Made by a program: the position numbers and the translations under genes | The notes under the pieces: model-generated | The model's database searches: none | The model's input: only the letters and a program-made list of their open reading frames with translations | Told to the model about the DNA's origin: nothing | Shown here: positions 21,429-30,474 of the stretch, piece after piece | Numbering within the stretch: the stretch's first letter is position 1 | Layout: each line of letters starts with the position of its first letter | Source of the DNA: Anaerolineaceae bacterium oral taxon 439 | GTDB lineage: Bacteria; Chloroflexota; Anaerolineae; Anaerolineales; Anaerolineaceae | Assembly (NCBI GenBank): GCA_001717545.1 | Contig: CP017039.1 | Location: forward strand, 2,666,001-2,730,000 | Direction of reading: 5' to 3' | Length of the DNA stretch: 64,000 nt

Positions 21429-21612
21429 ACTTCCGCTCGCCTTGCGCAAAATCGAGCCGCTTCTGAAGTTCCTCCTGATTCATCGTATAAACCTTCGCGC
21501 TCAATTTTAATGGGTGTGAAATGAACAGCAATCGCTTTCGGTTTTGAGCACGGCGTCCGCCGGGAAGGTCGCCAACATTGGAATAGAACATCATATGACC
21601 GATTTTATGCAC
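21406..21612 (-). pseudogene. Possible 3' fragment of an unrecognised gene
   Basis: A 68-codon minus-strand frame contains GGRRAQNRKRLLFISHPLKL and YTMNQEELQKRLDFAQGERK. It reads like a natural protein C terminus (amphipathic, mixed composition) rather than a random shadow. It lacks a good ribosome site, and its end overlaps the stop region of the convergent secreted-protein gene by 23 bp. I do not recognise the family. It may be the decayed end of a displaced gene at the edge of the AT-rich sugar cluster. Confidence 0.25.
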
Positions 21613-21646
21613 AAGCGTTTTGGAACGTACCTATAGAAAAAACTGC

Positions 21647-22432
21647 TTATTTTTCTGGCCTGACATCAATTTCAAACCTGTTTCTATCTCCACGATAATG
21701 CGAAAATGCATAATCTATGACAATTCCAGCTTCATTTCTGGCAATCGTATTAAAACATAATATGGGGCTATCTACAGCTATTTGAAGAAGCAGGGCATCC
21801 TCGCCAGAAGCGTTTTCAGCCGAAACAATCGTCTTTGTCTGCTCGATTCGCGTCATAGGATTATTTTTTAACGTCTCATACAACGATTCAAAACGGAAAT
21901 CATGGCTTAAAATAAAGCTGCAATATTCAAATGGTAAAAAATTATGGATTGTAACCAACGGTTCATCATCCGCAAATCTCCGCCTGAACATTGATATGAT
22001 TTTAGTCCCAGCTGATAACCCCATAGAACCTGACAGCTCAGAAGAACCCGGAATGATACTTAGATGAATCAATTCTGTTTTAGAAGTTTTCCCCAGCTGC
22101 TTTACTTGCTGATAAAAAGGTTCGAAAGGATGAATATGACTAATCTCTGATTTCGGATAAGTTACGAACGTGCCCTTGCTTGTCCGTCGGTCAAGCCAAC
22201 CCTCTTGAACCAATTCGGCGATTGCTTGTCGAACTGTAGAGCGACTAATCTGATAAGTTTCCTGAAGTTCAGCTTCCGTCGGAATAATATCTCCCTCTCG
22301 ATATAATTTGTTCTGAATTTTTTCGAACAAGATACTTTTCAGCTGATAGTATAAAGGGATCGGAATATCGCGATTTAGCTGGTCTTTATCTTTTAGCGAG
22401 TCGTTTTCTGTTTTCATTCGCTCAATTTTCAC
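21647..22432 (-). CDS. GntR-family transcriptional regulator, HutC/UTRA subfamily
   Basis: This is a 261-residue DNA-binding repressor. A winged helix-turn-helix spans residues about 25-95 (PLYYQLKSILFEKIQNKLYR, then LQETYQISRSTVRQAIAELV, then GTFVTYP). The C-terminal UTRA ligand-binding domain spans about 110-258 (SMGLSAGTKIISMFRRRFAD, IVIDYAFSHYRGDRNRFEI). UTRA regulators bind sugar phosphates or related metabolites. It is transcribed away from the sugar cluster starting at 22636 and shares the 203-bp control region with it, so it very likely represses that cluster and itself. Confidence 0.93.
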   Translation of the reverse strand: MKIERMKTENDSLKDKDQLNRDIPIPLYYQLKSILFEKIQNKLYREGDIIPTEAELQETYQISRSTVRQAIAELVQEGWLDRRTSKGTFVTYPKSEISHIHPFEPFYQQVKQLGKTSKTELIHLSIIPGSSELSGSMGLSAGTKIISMFRRRFADDEPLVTIHNFLPFEYCSFILSHDFRFESLYETLKNNPMTRIEQTKTIVSAENASGEDALLLQIAVDSPILCFNTIARNEAGIVIDYAFSHYRGDRNRFEIDVRPEK

Positions 22433-22446
22433 TTAGTAAAAGTTCT

Positions 22447-22584
22447 TGTATAATCTCATGCCCTTGTTCGCATGAACTAACAATATTTTATCAAGCAATC
22501 TCAAACAAGAAACTTGTCATCGCTTTTTTATGAGGTAAGTCACTACAAAAAAATTTGACAGGATAAAAAAACATGAGAAAATAT
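22447..22584. promoter_or_regulatory. Divergent promoters and candidate GntR operators
   Basis: Rightward: TTGACA at 22555-22560 with an AAATAT-like -10 near 22579-22584. Leftward: TATACA (complement of 22447-22452) about 15 bp before the GntR start. Candidate operator 1 is GTTC-N4-GAAC at 22466-22477, overlapping the leftward -35 region. A related sequence, TTGTACGAACAT near 22595, follows the rightward promoter. Operator assignment is inferred from symmetry and position. Confidence 0.5.
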
Positions 22585-22635
22585 GAACAACACTTTGTAC
22601 GAACATAATTACAAACGGACAAATACGAGGATGTC

Positions 22636-23580
22636 ATGAAATTTCTCTGTATCGGAATGATGGTATGCGACTATATCATTACTCAAATCCCCATGGAAAT
22701 AATGTCAATAAACGGAGCCGTAATCCGCGATTTAAAAATTACAGGAGGCGGAGACGCATTAAATGTTGCCGTAGCTCTTTCTCAGTTAGGAGAGCAGGTC
22801 GCTATAGCAGGTCGAATCGCAGACGATCTCCCGGGAAAATACCTGCTGGAATACTGCGAGGGAAACAATGTCGGCGTTAACGGCGTAGTTACAGATAAAA
22901 ATTTTAAAACCGCAACTACCTTCGCTATTGTAGACCCGACGGGCGAAAGACATTTTCTAATTGAGAATAAAATCTACGAGACTTATACGGACAAGATAGC
23001 TCCGCTATCAGCAATCGCGGGAAACGACATCATATACATCGGAAGCGCCTTAACGTTCCCGCAAATGGATCAGGGAGGAATTGCGAAGATTTTTTCCCAT
23101 GCGAAGAACCTTGGAAAAATAACGGCGATGGATGCGGCTATTCACGGACAAACATACAATAAAAATCTTCTCCGCTCTCTTCGGCCGGCGTTAGAAACAA
23201 CGGATATTTTTCTTCCGAGCCTTGCGGAGATGATTGTCCTGACGAATCAGCGGAATCCTTACAAAATTGCGGATTGCTTTAAAGAATTCGGAATAAAAAC
23301 GTTGGTGATAAAACTTGGAAAGGATGGATGTTATGTAACTGATTTTAACATGGAAAAAATCATACAGGCTGTTCCTGTTCCTCACGTAATTGACACGACT
23401 GGAGCAGGAGATACATTTGTGGCTGGGTTCCTATGTGGATGGGCTCATGGATATAACCCGTTTGATTGCGCAAAAATCGGGAATATCGCCGCATCATACT
23501 CTATTCAACAAATCGGTAGCGGAATCGGATTACCGACATTCACCGACCTTGCCAAAAGTTTAATATCTGAATCTTATTAA
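22636..23580 (+). CDS. PfkB/ribokinase-family sugar kinase
   Basis: This is a 314-residue kinase. The N-terminal substrate motif is GGDALNVAVALSQLG (about 39-53). The C-terminal PfkB signature DTTGAGDTFVAGF has the catalytic base Asp259 and the GAGD anion hole at 256-259. It transfers phosphate from ATP to a sugar hydroxyl in the cytoplasm. It is the first gene of a cluster with an aldolase, so it probably makes a ketose 1-phosphate or bisphosphate for cleavage. The gene is preceded by GAGG 7 nt before ATG. AT-rich compared with the flanks. The specific sugar is unknown. Confidence 0.92.
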   Translation: MKFLCIGMMVCDYIITQIPMEIMSINGAVIRDLKITGGGDALNVAVALSQLGEQVAIAGRIADDLPGKYLLEYCEGNNVGVNGVVTDKNFKTATTFAIVDPTGERHFLIENKIYETYTDKIAPLSAIAGNDIIYIGSALTFPQMDQGGIAKIFSHAKNLGKITAMDAAIHGQTYNKNLLRSLRPALETTDIFLPSLAEMIVLTNQRNPYKIADCFKEFGIKTLVIKLGKDGCYVTDFNMEKIIQAVPVPHVIDTTGAGDTFVAGFLCGWAHGYNPFDCAKIGNIAASYSIQQIGSGIGLPTFTDLAKSLISESY

Positions 23581-23591
23581 TAGGAGAATCT

Positions 23592-24437
23592 ATGAAATTT
23601 GCGCCAATGAAAGAATTATTGTATTTTGCTGAGAAGAAAGGAATCGCGTATGGAGCTTTTGTGACGGTTTCGTATGAGACAGCTTTAGCAGCAATTGAAG
23701 CGGGATCGGAATTAAATATTCCCGTAATTTTTATCACAGGAACAGATTGCTGCGATCTGATGGGAGGATTTGAGGCTACCGTTGAAACCGTAAAAAGGGC
23801 GGCAGCGCGAGCAACAATCCCGATCGTGCTTCATCTCGATCACGCAAAAACGTTTGAAGACTGCGCGAAAGCGATTAACGCAGGGTATTCGTCCGTTATG
23901 ATCGATGGATCAGCGCTCCCATTTGCAGAGAATGTCGAATTGACACGAAAGGTTGTAGAACTGGCTCATCCCTTAAGCATCACGGTTGAGGGTGAATTGG
24001 GCCGTCTTGTAGGCGAGGAAGGCGATCTCCTTGTGAAAGGACCAGAAGCTGCGCAAACTGATCCGGATGAAGCAAGAGAATTTGTTGCAAAAACTGAAGT
24101 TGATTGCCTTGCAGTCAGTATCGGGACGCAGCACGGACAATATACAGCTGAACCAAATCTGAATATCAGAAGATTGAAAGCAATTAAAGAGAAAGTAAAC
24201 GTTCCGCTCGTTCTTCATGGCGGATCAGGAACTCCGATCGACCAGATTCAGGATTCGATTCGAAACGGAATCCGGAAAATAAACGTTGCTACAGATGTGC
24301 TGATTGCGGTCGCCAATTCGTTTGAAGAAATGAAAAGAAATCCGGATTTTAAATACAATACGGCGATGTTCGTTAATTCGAAAGAAGCCGCAAAGCGTCT
24401 CATCCTTCTGAAGATGAAACAATTTAGTATGCATTAA
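23592..24437 (+). CDS. Class II fructose/tagatose-bisphosphate-type aldolase
   Basis: This is a 281-residue zinc-dependent aldolase of the FbaA/GatY/KbaY family. The motifs are LHLDHAKTFEDC (zinc His and catalytic Asp near residue 80), SVMIDGSALPFAENVE, VEGELGRLVGEEGD, and LHGGSGTP near 212-219. It cleaves a ketose phosphate to dihydroxyacetone phosphate and an aldehyde. It lies 11 bp after the kinase, with a GGAG ribosome site. Together they suggest kinase-then-aldolase breakdown of an imported sugar. The actual substrate could be a tagatose, fructose or unusual ketose phosphate. Confidence 0.92.
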   Translation: MKFAPMKELLYFAEKKGIAYGAFVTVSYETALAAIEAGSELNIPVIFITGTDCCDLMGGFEATVETVKRAAARATIPIVLHLDHAKTFEDCAKAINAGYSSVMIDGSALPFAENVELTRKVVELAHPLSITVEGELGRLVGEEGDLLVKGPEAAQTDPDEAREFVAKTEVDCLAVSIGTQHGQYTAEPNLNIRRLKAIKEKVNVPLVLHGGSGTPIDQIQDSIRNGIRKINVATDVLIAVANSFEEMKRNPDFKYNTAMFVNSKEAAKRLILLKMKQFSMH

Positions 24438-24470
24438 TTAAATTGGAATTTAAATGAAAGGAATGTAATC

Positions 24471-25523
24471 ATGAAAAGGAGTCTATTCTTCGTTGCAGCT
24501 TTCGCGGTGTTGATTGGAATGGCTGCAGCGCCTGTACATGCAGACAAAGACATCAACGCGACCGTCATCTGGAGAGCATTCGACGATCAGTTTCAAAGCG
24601 GTTTTCGAATTATCATGGAACATGAGGCCGAAAAAATTGATGGAATAACGCTGGAAATGCAAGATGGCGAGAATGACGTCTCAAAAACTACGAATAAACT
24701 TGAGGCGGCGTTGACAAAAGGAGCAGATGCAATTGCCGTTTGTGCGCCGGATCGCTTATGTACAGCCGAATTAATGAAGAAAGCTGATGCAGAGAATGTT
24801 CCTGTCGTCTTTTTTAATATGGAGCCAATGGCTGAAACAATGGAGGCCTACGATTCTATATGGTATGTTGGCGCGCAGGCCAAAGAATCCGGCGTTATGT
24901 GTGCTCAGGCGCTGATTAATTACTGGAATGAAAACAAAGGAATCGCCGATAAAAATGGTGATAATATCCTGCAACTCGTTATTCTCCAAGGAGAAATCGG
25001 TCAACAGGACGTTATTCTCCGTACGGAAGCTTATGAAGAAACATTAACTGAACAGGGAATAGATTATGAGATAATTGCTATCGATACGGCAAACTGGGAT
25101 AAAGCTCAGGCTCTTGACAAAATGAACGCATGGATTACGGCGTTCGGAATCGACGGTGTCGAAGGCGTTTTGGCCAATAACGACAGCATGGCAATGGGAG
25201 CAGTCCAGGCTGCGCTGAATAATGGGTACAATAAAGGGGATCCCAATAAGTTTATTCCCATCGTCGGAATCGACGCGACAATCGAAGCGCTTCAAGCGAT
25301 GAAAGCCGGATCATTACTTGGAACCGTTCTAAACGATCGTACAAGCCAATCCATAGCAGTTGTAAATATCTTAAAAGCAATCGGAAATGGAGAAACCATT
25401 ATTGATGCTGAGACAGTTGGCGTAAGCAGTAAGATCGAAGGAAATTATATTTGGATTCCATATGAAATCGTAAATCAGGATAACTTAGAAGAGACTTTAG
25501 AGCTGATGCTGGAATTTAACTAA
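24471..25523 (+). CDS. Sugar ABC transporter substrate-binding protein (MglB/RbsB-like)
   Basis: This 350-residue binding protein is of the Peripla_BP_4 class. The signal peptide (LFFVAAFAVLIGMAAAPVHA) ends with an AxA-type site and has no lipobox, so it would not be lipid-anchored, unlike the other binding proteins in this window. Family features include FNMEPMAETMEAY, VILQGEIGQQD and NNDSMAMGAVQAAL, closest in style to galactose/glucose-type MglB. It follows the aldolase by 33 bp and precedes the ATPase. A stem-loop follows its stop codon. Confidence 0.92.
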   Translation: MKRSLFFVAAFAVLIGMAAAPVHADKDINATVIWRAFDDQFQSGFRIIMEHEAEKIDGITLEMQDGENDVSKTTNKLEAALTKGADAIAVCAPDRLCTAELMKKADAENVPVVFFNMEPMAETMEAYDSIWYVGAQAKESGVMCAQALINYWNENKGIADKNGDNILQLVILQGEIGQQDVILRTEAYEETLTEQGIDYEIIAIDTANWDKAQALDKMNAWITAFGIDGVEGVLANNDSMAMGAVQAALNNGYNKGDPNKFIPIVGIDATIEALQAMKAGSLLGTVLNDRTSQSIAVVNILKAIGNGETIIDAETVGVSSKIEGNYIWIPYEIVNQDNLEETLELMLEFN

Positions 25524-25538
25524 AGCCCTACCATATCG

Positions 25539-25574
25539 TTCTCCCATATGCCTTATAGAAGGCACATGGGAGAA
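25539..25574 (+). repeat. Intercistronic stem-loop after the binding-protein gene
   Basis: TTCTCCCAT (25539-25547) pairs with ATGGGAGAA (25566-25574), and an inner TGCC/GGCA pairing closes the loop. No T tract follows. As at 10691, the hairpin lies between a binding-protein gene and the next transporter gene, suggesting mRNA 3'-end protection. Confidence 0.7.
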
Positions 25575-25619
25575 TAAGAAAAGCAGCACAATCTTTCAAA
25601 CTTTGTCAACGAGGGTTTC

Positions 25620-27146
25620 ATGAGTGTGAATCGGCTTGAAATAAGAGGAATCAGTAAGAGTTTTCCTGGCGTCAGAGCATTAGACAATATAGATTTAACT
25701 ATAAAACCTGGCGTCGTGCATGCAATCGTTGGCGAAAACGGTGCTGGAAAATCAACCCTGATGAAGTGCCTGTTTGGAATTTACAAGCCTGATAAGGGAA
25801 AAATTCTTATCGACGGCAGCGAAGCGATCATAGATTCGCCTGGAAAAGCGCTTCAACTTGGAATCGCTATGATTCATCAGGAATTGAACCCTATTCCATT
25901 CAGGAATATTATGGATAATATTTGGGTAGGCCGATTTCCAACAAGTGGAGTAGTCGTCGACGAAGTCAAAATGAGACAGAAGACGAAGGCGCTATTTGAA
26001 AGTCTTGACTTTGATATCAACCCGGATACATTAGCCCGAAAATTATCGATATCCCAGTTACAAGCAGTTGAAATTGCCAAGGCGATTTCGTATGACGCAA
26101 AGATTATTATTATGGATGAACCAACCTCGTCGTTAACTGACACTGAGACAGGGCATTTATTCAAACTCATTCGCAAATTAAAACATGAGAACCGATCTAT
26201 CATTTACATCTCTCATAAGTTGGAAGAAATTTTTGAAATTGCTGATGAAATAACGGTCCTGCGTGACGGAATGAACGTCGGCGTCTGGAAAGCAAAAGAG
26301 ATACAAATTGAAGAAGTCATCAAAAAAATGGTTGGGAGAACCATGCAGGAACGATTTCCGGCTCGAATTAGAACCACAAAACAAGACCTTCTGTTGGAAG
26401 TGGATTCGCTTAGCAGTGCCGACAGGAATTCGTTTTCTGACATAAGTTTCTGTCTATATAAAGGGGAGATATTGGGAATCGGAGGATTAGTCGGAGCGCA
26501 GCGAACCGAATTAATCGAATCTCTTTTTGGCCTGCACAAAATCGCTAAAGGAAGCATACGATTAAATGGAAAAGAGATCAAAAACCGCAATCCGGAAGAA
26601 GCAATTCAAAATAGATTTGCCCTATTAACAGAGGATCGTCGTGCCACAGGGATCGTGCCAATGTTATCCGTTGAAGAAAATACGCTAACGGTCGCATATA
26701 AAAAGATCGTAAAAAATTTTCCCGGTTTTTTCAGGCCTCAAACGTTAAAGACTATCGTAAAAGAAATATGCACAAAATTAAACATTCGAACGCCATCGCT
26801 CGAAACGCAGATCAGGAATTTATCAGGAGGAAACCAGCAGAAAGTTTTAATTGGAAGATGGCTTCTCGCGGAAAGCAAGATTCTGATCTTAGACGAACCA
26901 ACTCGCGGCATTGATGTCGGATCAAAATATGAAATTTATAAAATTATGCAGGAGTTCGTCGAAAATGGGGCTTCTATTCTAATGGTCTCGTCTGAAATGC
27001 CGGAGCTTCTCGGCATGTCCGACAGAATCTTAGTCATGTGCGCAGGGAAGTTAACAGGGACACTAAATCATAGCAACGCATCTCAGGTTGAAGTCATGAA
27101 ACTGGCAACAGCTTTTACACTTAGAAGGCAGGAGGAATCACGGTGA
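25620..27146 (+). CDS. Sugar ABC transporter ATPase, two-domain (MglA/RbsA-like)
   Basis: This is a 508-residue fused double nucleotide-binding protein of the CUT2 class. In the first domain, Walker A is GENGAGKST at residues 38-46, the signature is LSISQLQAVEIAKA and Walker B is IIIMDEPTSSL. The second domain has the expected degenerate Walker A (GGLVGAQRTELIESLFG), the signature LSGGNQQKVLIGRWL and Walker B KILILDEPTRGID. It powers import with the permease encoded next, whose start overlaps its end by 4 bp. Confidence 0.95.
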   Translation: MSVNRLEIRGISKSFPGVRALDNIDLTIKPGVVHAIVGENGAGKSTLMKCLFGIYKPDKGKILIDGSEAIIDSPGKALQLGIAMIHQELNPIPFRNIMDNIWVGRFPTSGVVVDEVKMRQKTKALFESLDFDINPDTLARKLSISQLQAVEIAKAISYDAKIIIMDEPTSSLTDTETGHLFKLIRKLKHENRSIIYISHKLEEIFEIADEITVLRDGMNVGVWKAKEIQIEEVIKKMVGRTMQERFPARIRTTKQDLLLEVDSLSSADRNSFSDISFCLYKGEILGIGGLVGAQRTELIESLFGLHKIAKGSIRLNGKEIKNRNPEEAIQNRFALLTEDRRATGIVPMLSVEENTLTVAYKKIVKNFPGFFRPQTLKTIVKEICTKLNIRTPSLETQIRNLSGGNQQKVLIGRWLLAESKILILDEPTRGIDVGSKYEIYKIMQEFVENGASILMVSSEMPELLGMSDRILVMCAGKLTGTLNHSNASQVEVMKLATAFTLRRQEESR

Positions 27147-28150
27147 ACTATCTGAATTCAATCAGCAGCAGGAAAATCAAACAATTCATCATAGACAAAG
27201 CATTAGTCTTAGTCCTCATTTTTATGATCCTCTTCATGGTGATAATTGAACCCACGTTCCTTCAGTGGCGTGTTATTAAAGACATCTTAACACAGTCTTC
27301 AGTTAAGCTTATTGTTGCTTTAGGTTTATTATTCCCGCTTTTGCTTGGCGGAACGGATCTGGCCGGCGGGCGGCAAGTCGGTTTAGCTGCCGTCATTGTC
27401 GCATCGATGAGCCAGCCACTACTAAATTCGCATCGCTTTTTCCCGAATCTCCCGGAATTGCCCATCCTGGTCCCCATCTTTACCGCCTTAACAATTACAG
27501 CCTTGATTGGACTGATCAATGGCCTGATGATTGCGAAACTGAAAATGGCACCTTTCATTGCAACCTACGGAATGGCAACAATCGTATATGGAATAAATTG
27601 TCTCTATTTCGCGAAACCGCCGAACCGCTAGCAGCCCATTGGGGGGATCCGAGACGACCTGACGTTTTTAAGTTCGTATAAAGTCTTTGGAGAATTCAGC
27701 TTATTGATCGTCATCGCGTTAATAGCTGCGGTACTTTGCTGGTTTTTACTGAATCGGACCGTTTTTGGAAAACATCTATATATTGTCGGCGGGAATTCAG
27801 AAGCGGCGAAAGTATCCGGCGTAAACGTCAGCAGCATCATCATCGCCGCTTTTATAATTGAGAGCTGTCTTGTCGGATTCGCTGGGATCCTTGAGGTTGC
27901 AAGAACCGGTGGAGCAAACAGTGCTTATGGATTCTCTTATGAATTCGATGCAATTTCATCTTGTGTCGTGGGCGGGGTATCCTTAAGCGGAGGAATCGGT
28001 AAAATTTCCGGCGTTATCATCGGAGTTATTATTTTCACAATCATAAGTTATGGCCTCGCCTTTATCGGTGTCAATCCGAACTGGCAATTAATTATTAAGG
28101 GCTTAATTATTTGCAGCGCTGTCGCTTTAGACATGAGAAAAAACGCATAA
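27143..28150 (+). pseudogene. Sugar ABC transporter permease (MglC-like) with in-frame TAG
   Basis: The frame from 27143 to 28150 would encode 335 residues, the normal MglC length, but codon 163 (27629-27631) is TAG. The reading frame is otherwise intact on both sides: upstream residues 1-162 carry the first helices and LLGGTDLAGGRQVGLAAVIV, and downstream sequence continues as QPIGGIRDDLTFL, then GGNSEAAKVSGVNVSSI, GGVSLSGGIGKISGVIIGVI and YGLAFIGVNPNWQLIIKG. There is no frameshift. The TAG is flanked by CGC and CAG, so a single C-to-T change from CAG is plausible. It is either a recent nonsense mutation, a sequencing error, or a suppressed codon. If truncated, the importer would be inactive. 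The start overlaps the ATPase gene by 4 bp. Confidence 0.85.
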
Positions 28151-28173
28151 ATCAAAAAAGAAAAGGATAATCT

Positions 28174-29067
28174 ATGGAAAAGATCAAAATCAGTAATAGG
28201 CTCTCTCTCTCACGAATCGTACAAGGTTTTTGGAGGCTAACCGATTGGAATTACACTACCGACGAGCTGATAAGGTTTATGCATACGTGTATCGACATGG
28301 GAATTACAACTTTCGATACCGCTGAGATATACGGACGAACTGTATGCGAAACGCTCATGGGAAAAGCTTTTAAGAAGGATCCGACACTTATCAAGAGAAT
28401 TGAGCTTGTTACAAAAACAGGGATCTTCGAGAAAGAAATTAGCGGGGAAAAAATCGGTTACTACAACACAAGGTATTCAAGAGTTATGCAATCCTGCAAA
28501 GAAAGTATAACTCGTTTAGGAATTGATAAAATCGATTTATACCTGATTCATCGAGAGGACCCATGCTTTAATCCCTGGGATACTGGACGCGCATTAGAGG
28601 AATTACAAAAGGAAGGGCTGGTTTTAGAAATTGGCGTATCAAACTTTGATCCATTTAAGTTCGAAGCGCTGAATGCTGCGGTAAACGGAAAATTAGTGAC
28701 AAATCAGATTGAATGGAATCCGATTTGTTTCGAACATTTCAATTCGGGCATGATTGACTATTTAGCCATGAAAAAACTGCATCCAATGATCTGGTCACCA
28801 CTTGCCGGGGGGAAGCTATTTGACAACAGTTGTCAACGCAGTCTCAATGTTATGAAAAAAGTAACTGAAATCGCCAAGAGGCATAATGCGCAAATAGAAT
28901 CGATCCTTTATGCCTGGATTCTGTACCATCCTGTCGAGGCAATTCCGATCTCTGGAAGTCGAAACGTAGAACGAATCAGACGTGCTGTCAAAGGGCTCGA
29001 TATAAAACTCGATCATGCAGAGTGGTATGAGCTTTATACAGCAAGCGGACAACAAACCTTACGCTAA
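28174..29067 (+). CDS. Aldo/keto reductase (YdhF-like)
   Basis: This is a 297-residue NAD(P)H-dependent oxidoreductase with a TIM barrel. The catalytic tetrad is visible: Asp48 and Tyr53 in FDTAEIYG, Lys81 in LVTKTG, and His126 in YLIHRED. The cofactor-binding C-terminal segment is PISGSRNVERIRRAVKG. It is the last gene of the sugar cluster, 23 bp after the permease with an AAAGGA ribosome site. In the pathway it may reduce the aldehyde released by the aldolase or interconvert an aldose and a polyol; neither can be decided from sequence. Confidence 0.93.
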   Translation: MEKIKISNRLSLSRIVQGFWRLTDWNYTTDELIRFMHTCIDMGITTFDTAEIYGRTVCETLMGKAFKKDPTLIKRIELVTKTGIFEKEISGEKIGYYNTRYSRVMQSCKESITRLGIDKIDLYLIHREDPCFNPWDTGRALEELQKEGLVLEIGVSNFDPFKFEALNAAVNGKLVTNQIEWNPICFEHFNSGMIDYLAMKKLHPMIWSPLAGGKLFDNSCQRSLNVMKKVTEIAKRHNAQIESILYAWILYHPVEAIPISGSRNVERIRRAVKGLDIKLDHAEWYELYTASGQQTLR

Positions 29068-29102
29068 GGAATCACGCGAGCGTTAAGGCTCAGGACGGAT
29101 CG

Positions 29103-29744
29103 CTATAATCCTACCGAACGCACCTTTTCCGCGACCGCCTTCGCCAGCGGCAGCTGCGACAATTCAGAGATATGCATCCAATCCAGCTCGTTCGGCGACA
29201 CAAACGGATTAATATCCAGCGCGTCGCATCCTTCTTCCGCGGCAAATCGCAGCATCCAGGGAACCATCGCCGCCGATTTCTCTGCGCAGCCCGGTCCCAT
29301 ATGTCCATAGACGGTTGGGACCGTCTCGATCCGCGGATCGATCTTCATCGGCGCCAGGACAAGGATCCGCGGTCCGTCACGCCAGACCGGAAGCTGCTTC
29401 GCTGTCTGGAGAAGAACGCGAAGCCCTTCCGCGATGTTATACCCTGTCGCAGCGAATCGCGCTTTACAGTCGTTCGTCCCCAGCATGAGGATCAGCAGGT
29501 CGATCGGCGAATTCGTCGATAGAACCGGACGCAACGTCGCCAACCCGCTCAGTCCTTCACAGAGCGGATCGTCAAAAACCGTCGTCCGCCCTGAGAGTCC
29601 CTCAGGGCGGACCTCATATCGATCCCCCAGGAGCGCTCCCAGCCGCGTCGTCCAGCGGACGTCGTCGTCAAACCGCCCGCCGGTTCGCGGATCGGCTCCA
29701 TACGTATTTGAATCGCCATAGCAGACAACCCGGATTTTATTCAT
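29103..29744 (-). CDS. SGNH/GDSL-family hydrolase
   Basis: This is a 213-residue esterase-like protein. Block I is VVCYGDSNTYGADP with nucleophile Ser12, block II is the Gly of PEGLSGRTTV, block III is LMLGTNDCK with the oxyanion Asn, and the C-terminal catalytic pair is probably Asp-x-x-His in ELDWMHIS. The layout resembles arylesterase/acyl-CoA thioesterase-I-like SGNH enzymes acting on short esters or acetylated sugars. No signal peptide, so it is cytoplasmic. It converges with the aldo/keto reductase gene and lies 29 bp downstream of the PHP protein gene. Confidence 0.9.
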   Translation of the reverse strand: MNKIRVVCYGDSNTYGADPRTGGRFDDDVRWTTRLGALLGDRYEVRPEGLSGRTTVFDDPLCEGLSGLATLRPVLSTNSPIDLLILMLGTNDCKARFAATGYNIAEGLRVLLQTAKQLPVWRDGPRILVLAPMKIDPRIETVPTVYGHMGPGCAEKSAAMVPWMLRFAAEEGCDALDINPFVSPNELDWMHISELSQLPLAKAVAEKVRSVGL

Positions 29745-29773
29745 ACGTTCACCCCCGAATCAATACTGCGAGC

Positions 29774-30451
29774 TCAACGATCCTCCGGATCGCCGCTCTC
29801 CCGATATAGCCCGAATTTCTTCCGAAGGACCGCCGATCGCGAGGCGATCCGGACCCATTTCGGCGACGGCGTCCCAACCACTTCGGCGTTCCGAATCGCA
29901 GCGCGCAGCTCCTCCGCCGTCGAAAACGGCGCCAACCGCAGCGCCATCCGCCCCAATTCAAACAGCCCATGCGCGTCGGAACCCGCCGTTCCGCAAAGGC
30001 TCCGCGCCTTCGCGAAGTTCGTCGCTTTCTCGTTCGCGTCTTTCGTATTCCGACCGTTCGCGATCTCAATCGCGTCTAAATATTCCTGATACCGGATCAT
30101 CTCGTCTTCATACCAGCCATGCCGGCTGAACGAATACGGATGGGAAAGCGAGATAAACGCACCCTGATCGCGAAGACGCCGGAAAGCTTCGGCCGGCTCC
30201 AACCCGGCCGGGATTTCCTCTTCAACGAAAAAAGCTAAAATCTCGCCGCGCGTCGTCAATATTTCCTCGCCGACGATCACAAAATCCGGATACCGTTTCT
30301 GCAGCCGGATCGCTCCTTGAATCGAATTATGATCCGTGATGACCAGCTTCCCCAAATTCAGTTCATGCGCCCGCTCAATTAACGCGCTGAGCTTCGTGAC
30401 CGAATCGGGGGAAAATTCGCTGTGTACATGAAAATCAACTAAAATTTTCAA
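29774..30451 (-). CDS. PHP-domain phosphoesterase
   Basis: The protein has 225 residues from a TTG start at 30451, chosen because CAGGAGAAC lies 8 nt upstream and the protein then begins MKILVDFHVHSEFSPDS, as PHP proteins do. Longer readings extend nonsensically through the Thr/Pro-repeat gene in another frame. Metal-binding motifs of the PHP domain are present: HVH near residues 8-10, ITDHNSIQGA, SLSHPYSFSRHG, and GSDAHGLFELG near the end. The family hydrolyses phosphate esters (for example YciV-like nucleases or histidinol-phosphatase-like enzymes). It starts 23 bp after the TP-rich protein gene. Confidence 0.9.
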   Translation of the reverse strand: MKILVDFHVHSEFSPDSVTKLSALIERAHELNLGKLVITDHNSIQGAIRLQKRYPDFVIVGEEILTTRGEILAFFVEEEIPAGLEPAEAFRRLRDQGAFISLSHPYSFSRHGWYEDEMIRYQEYLDAIEIANGRNTKDANEKATNFAKARSLCGTAGSDAHGLFELGRMALRLAPFSTAEELRAAIRNAEVVGTPSPKWVRIASRSAVLRKKFGLYRESGDPEDR

Positions 30452-30474
30452 TTTATTGTTCTCCTGATAAATCG

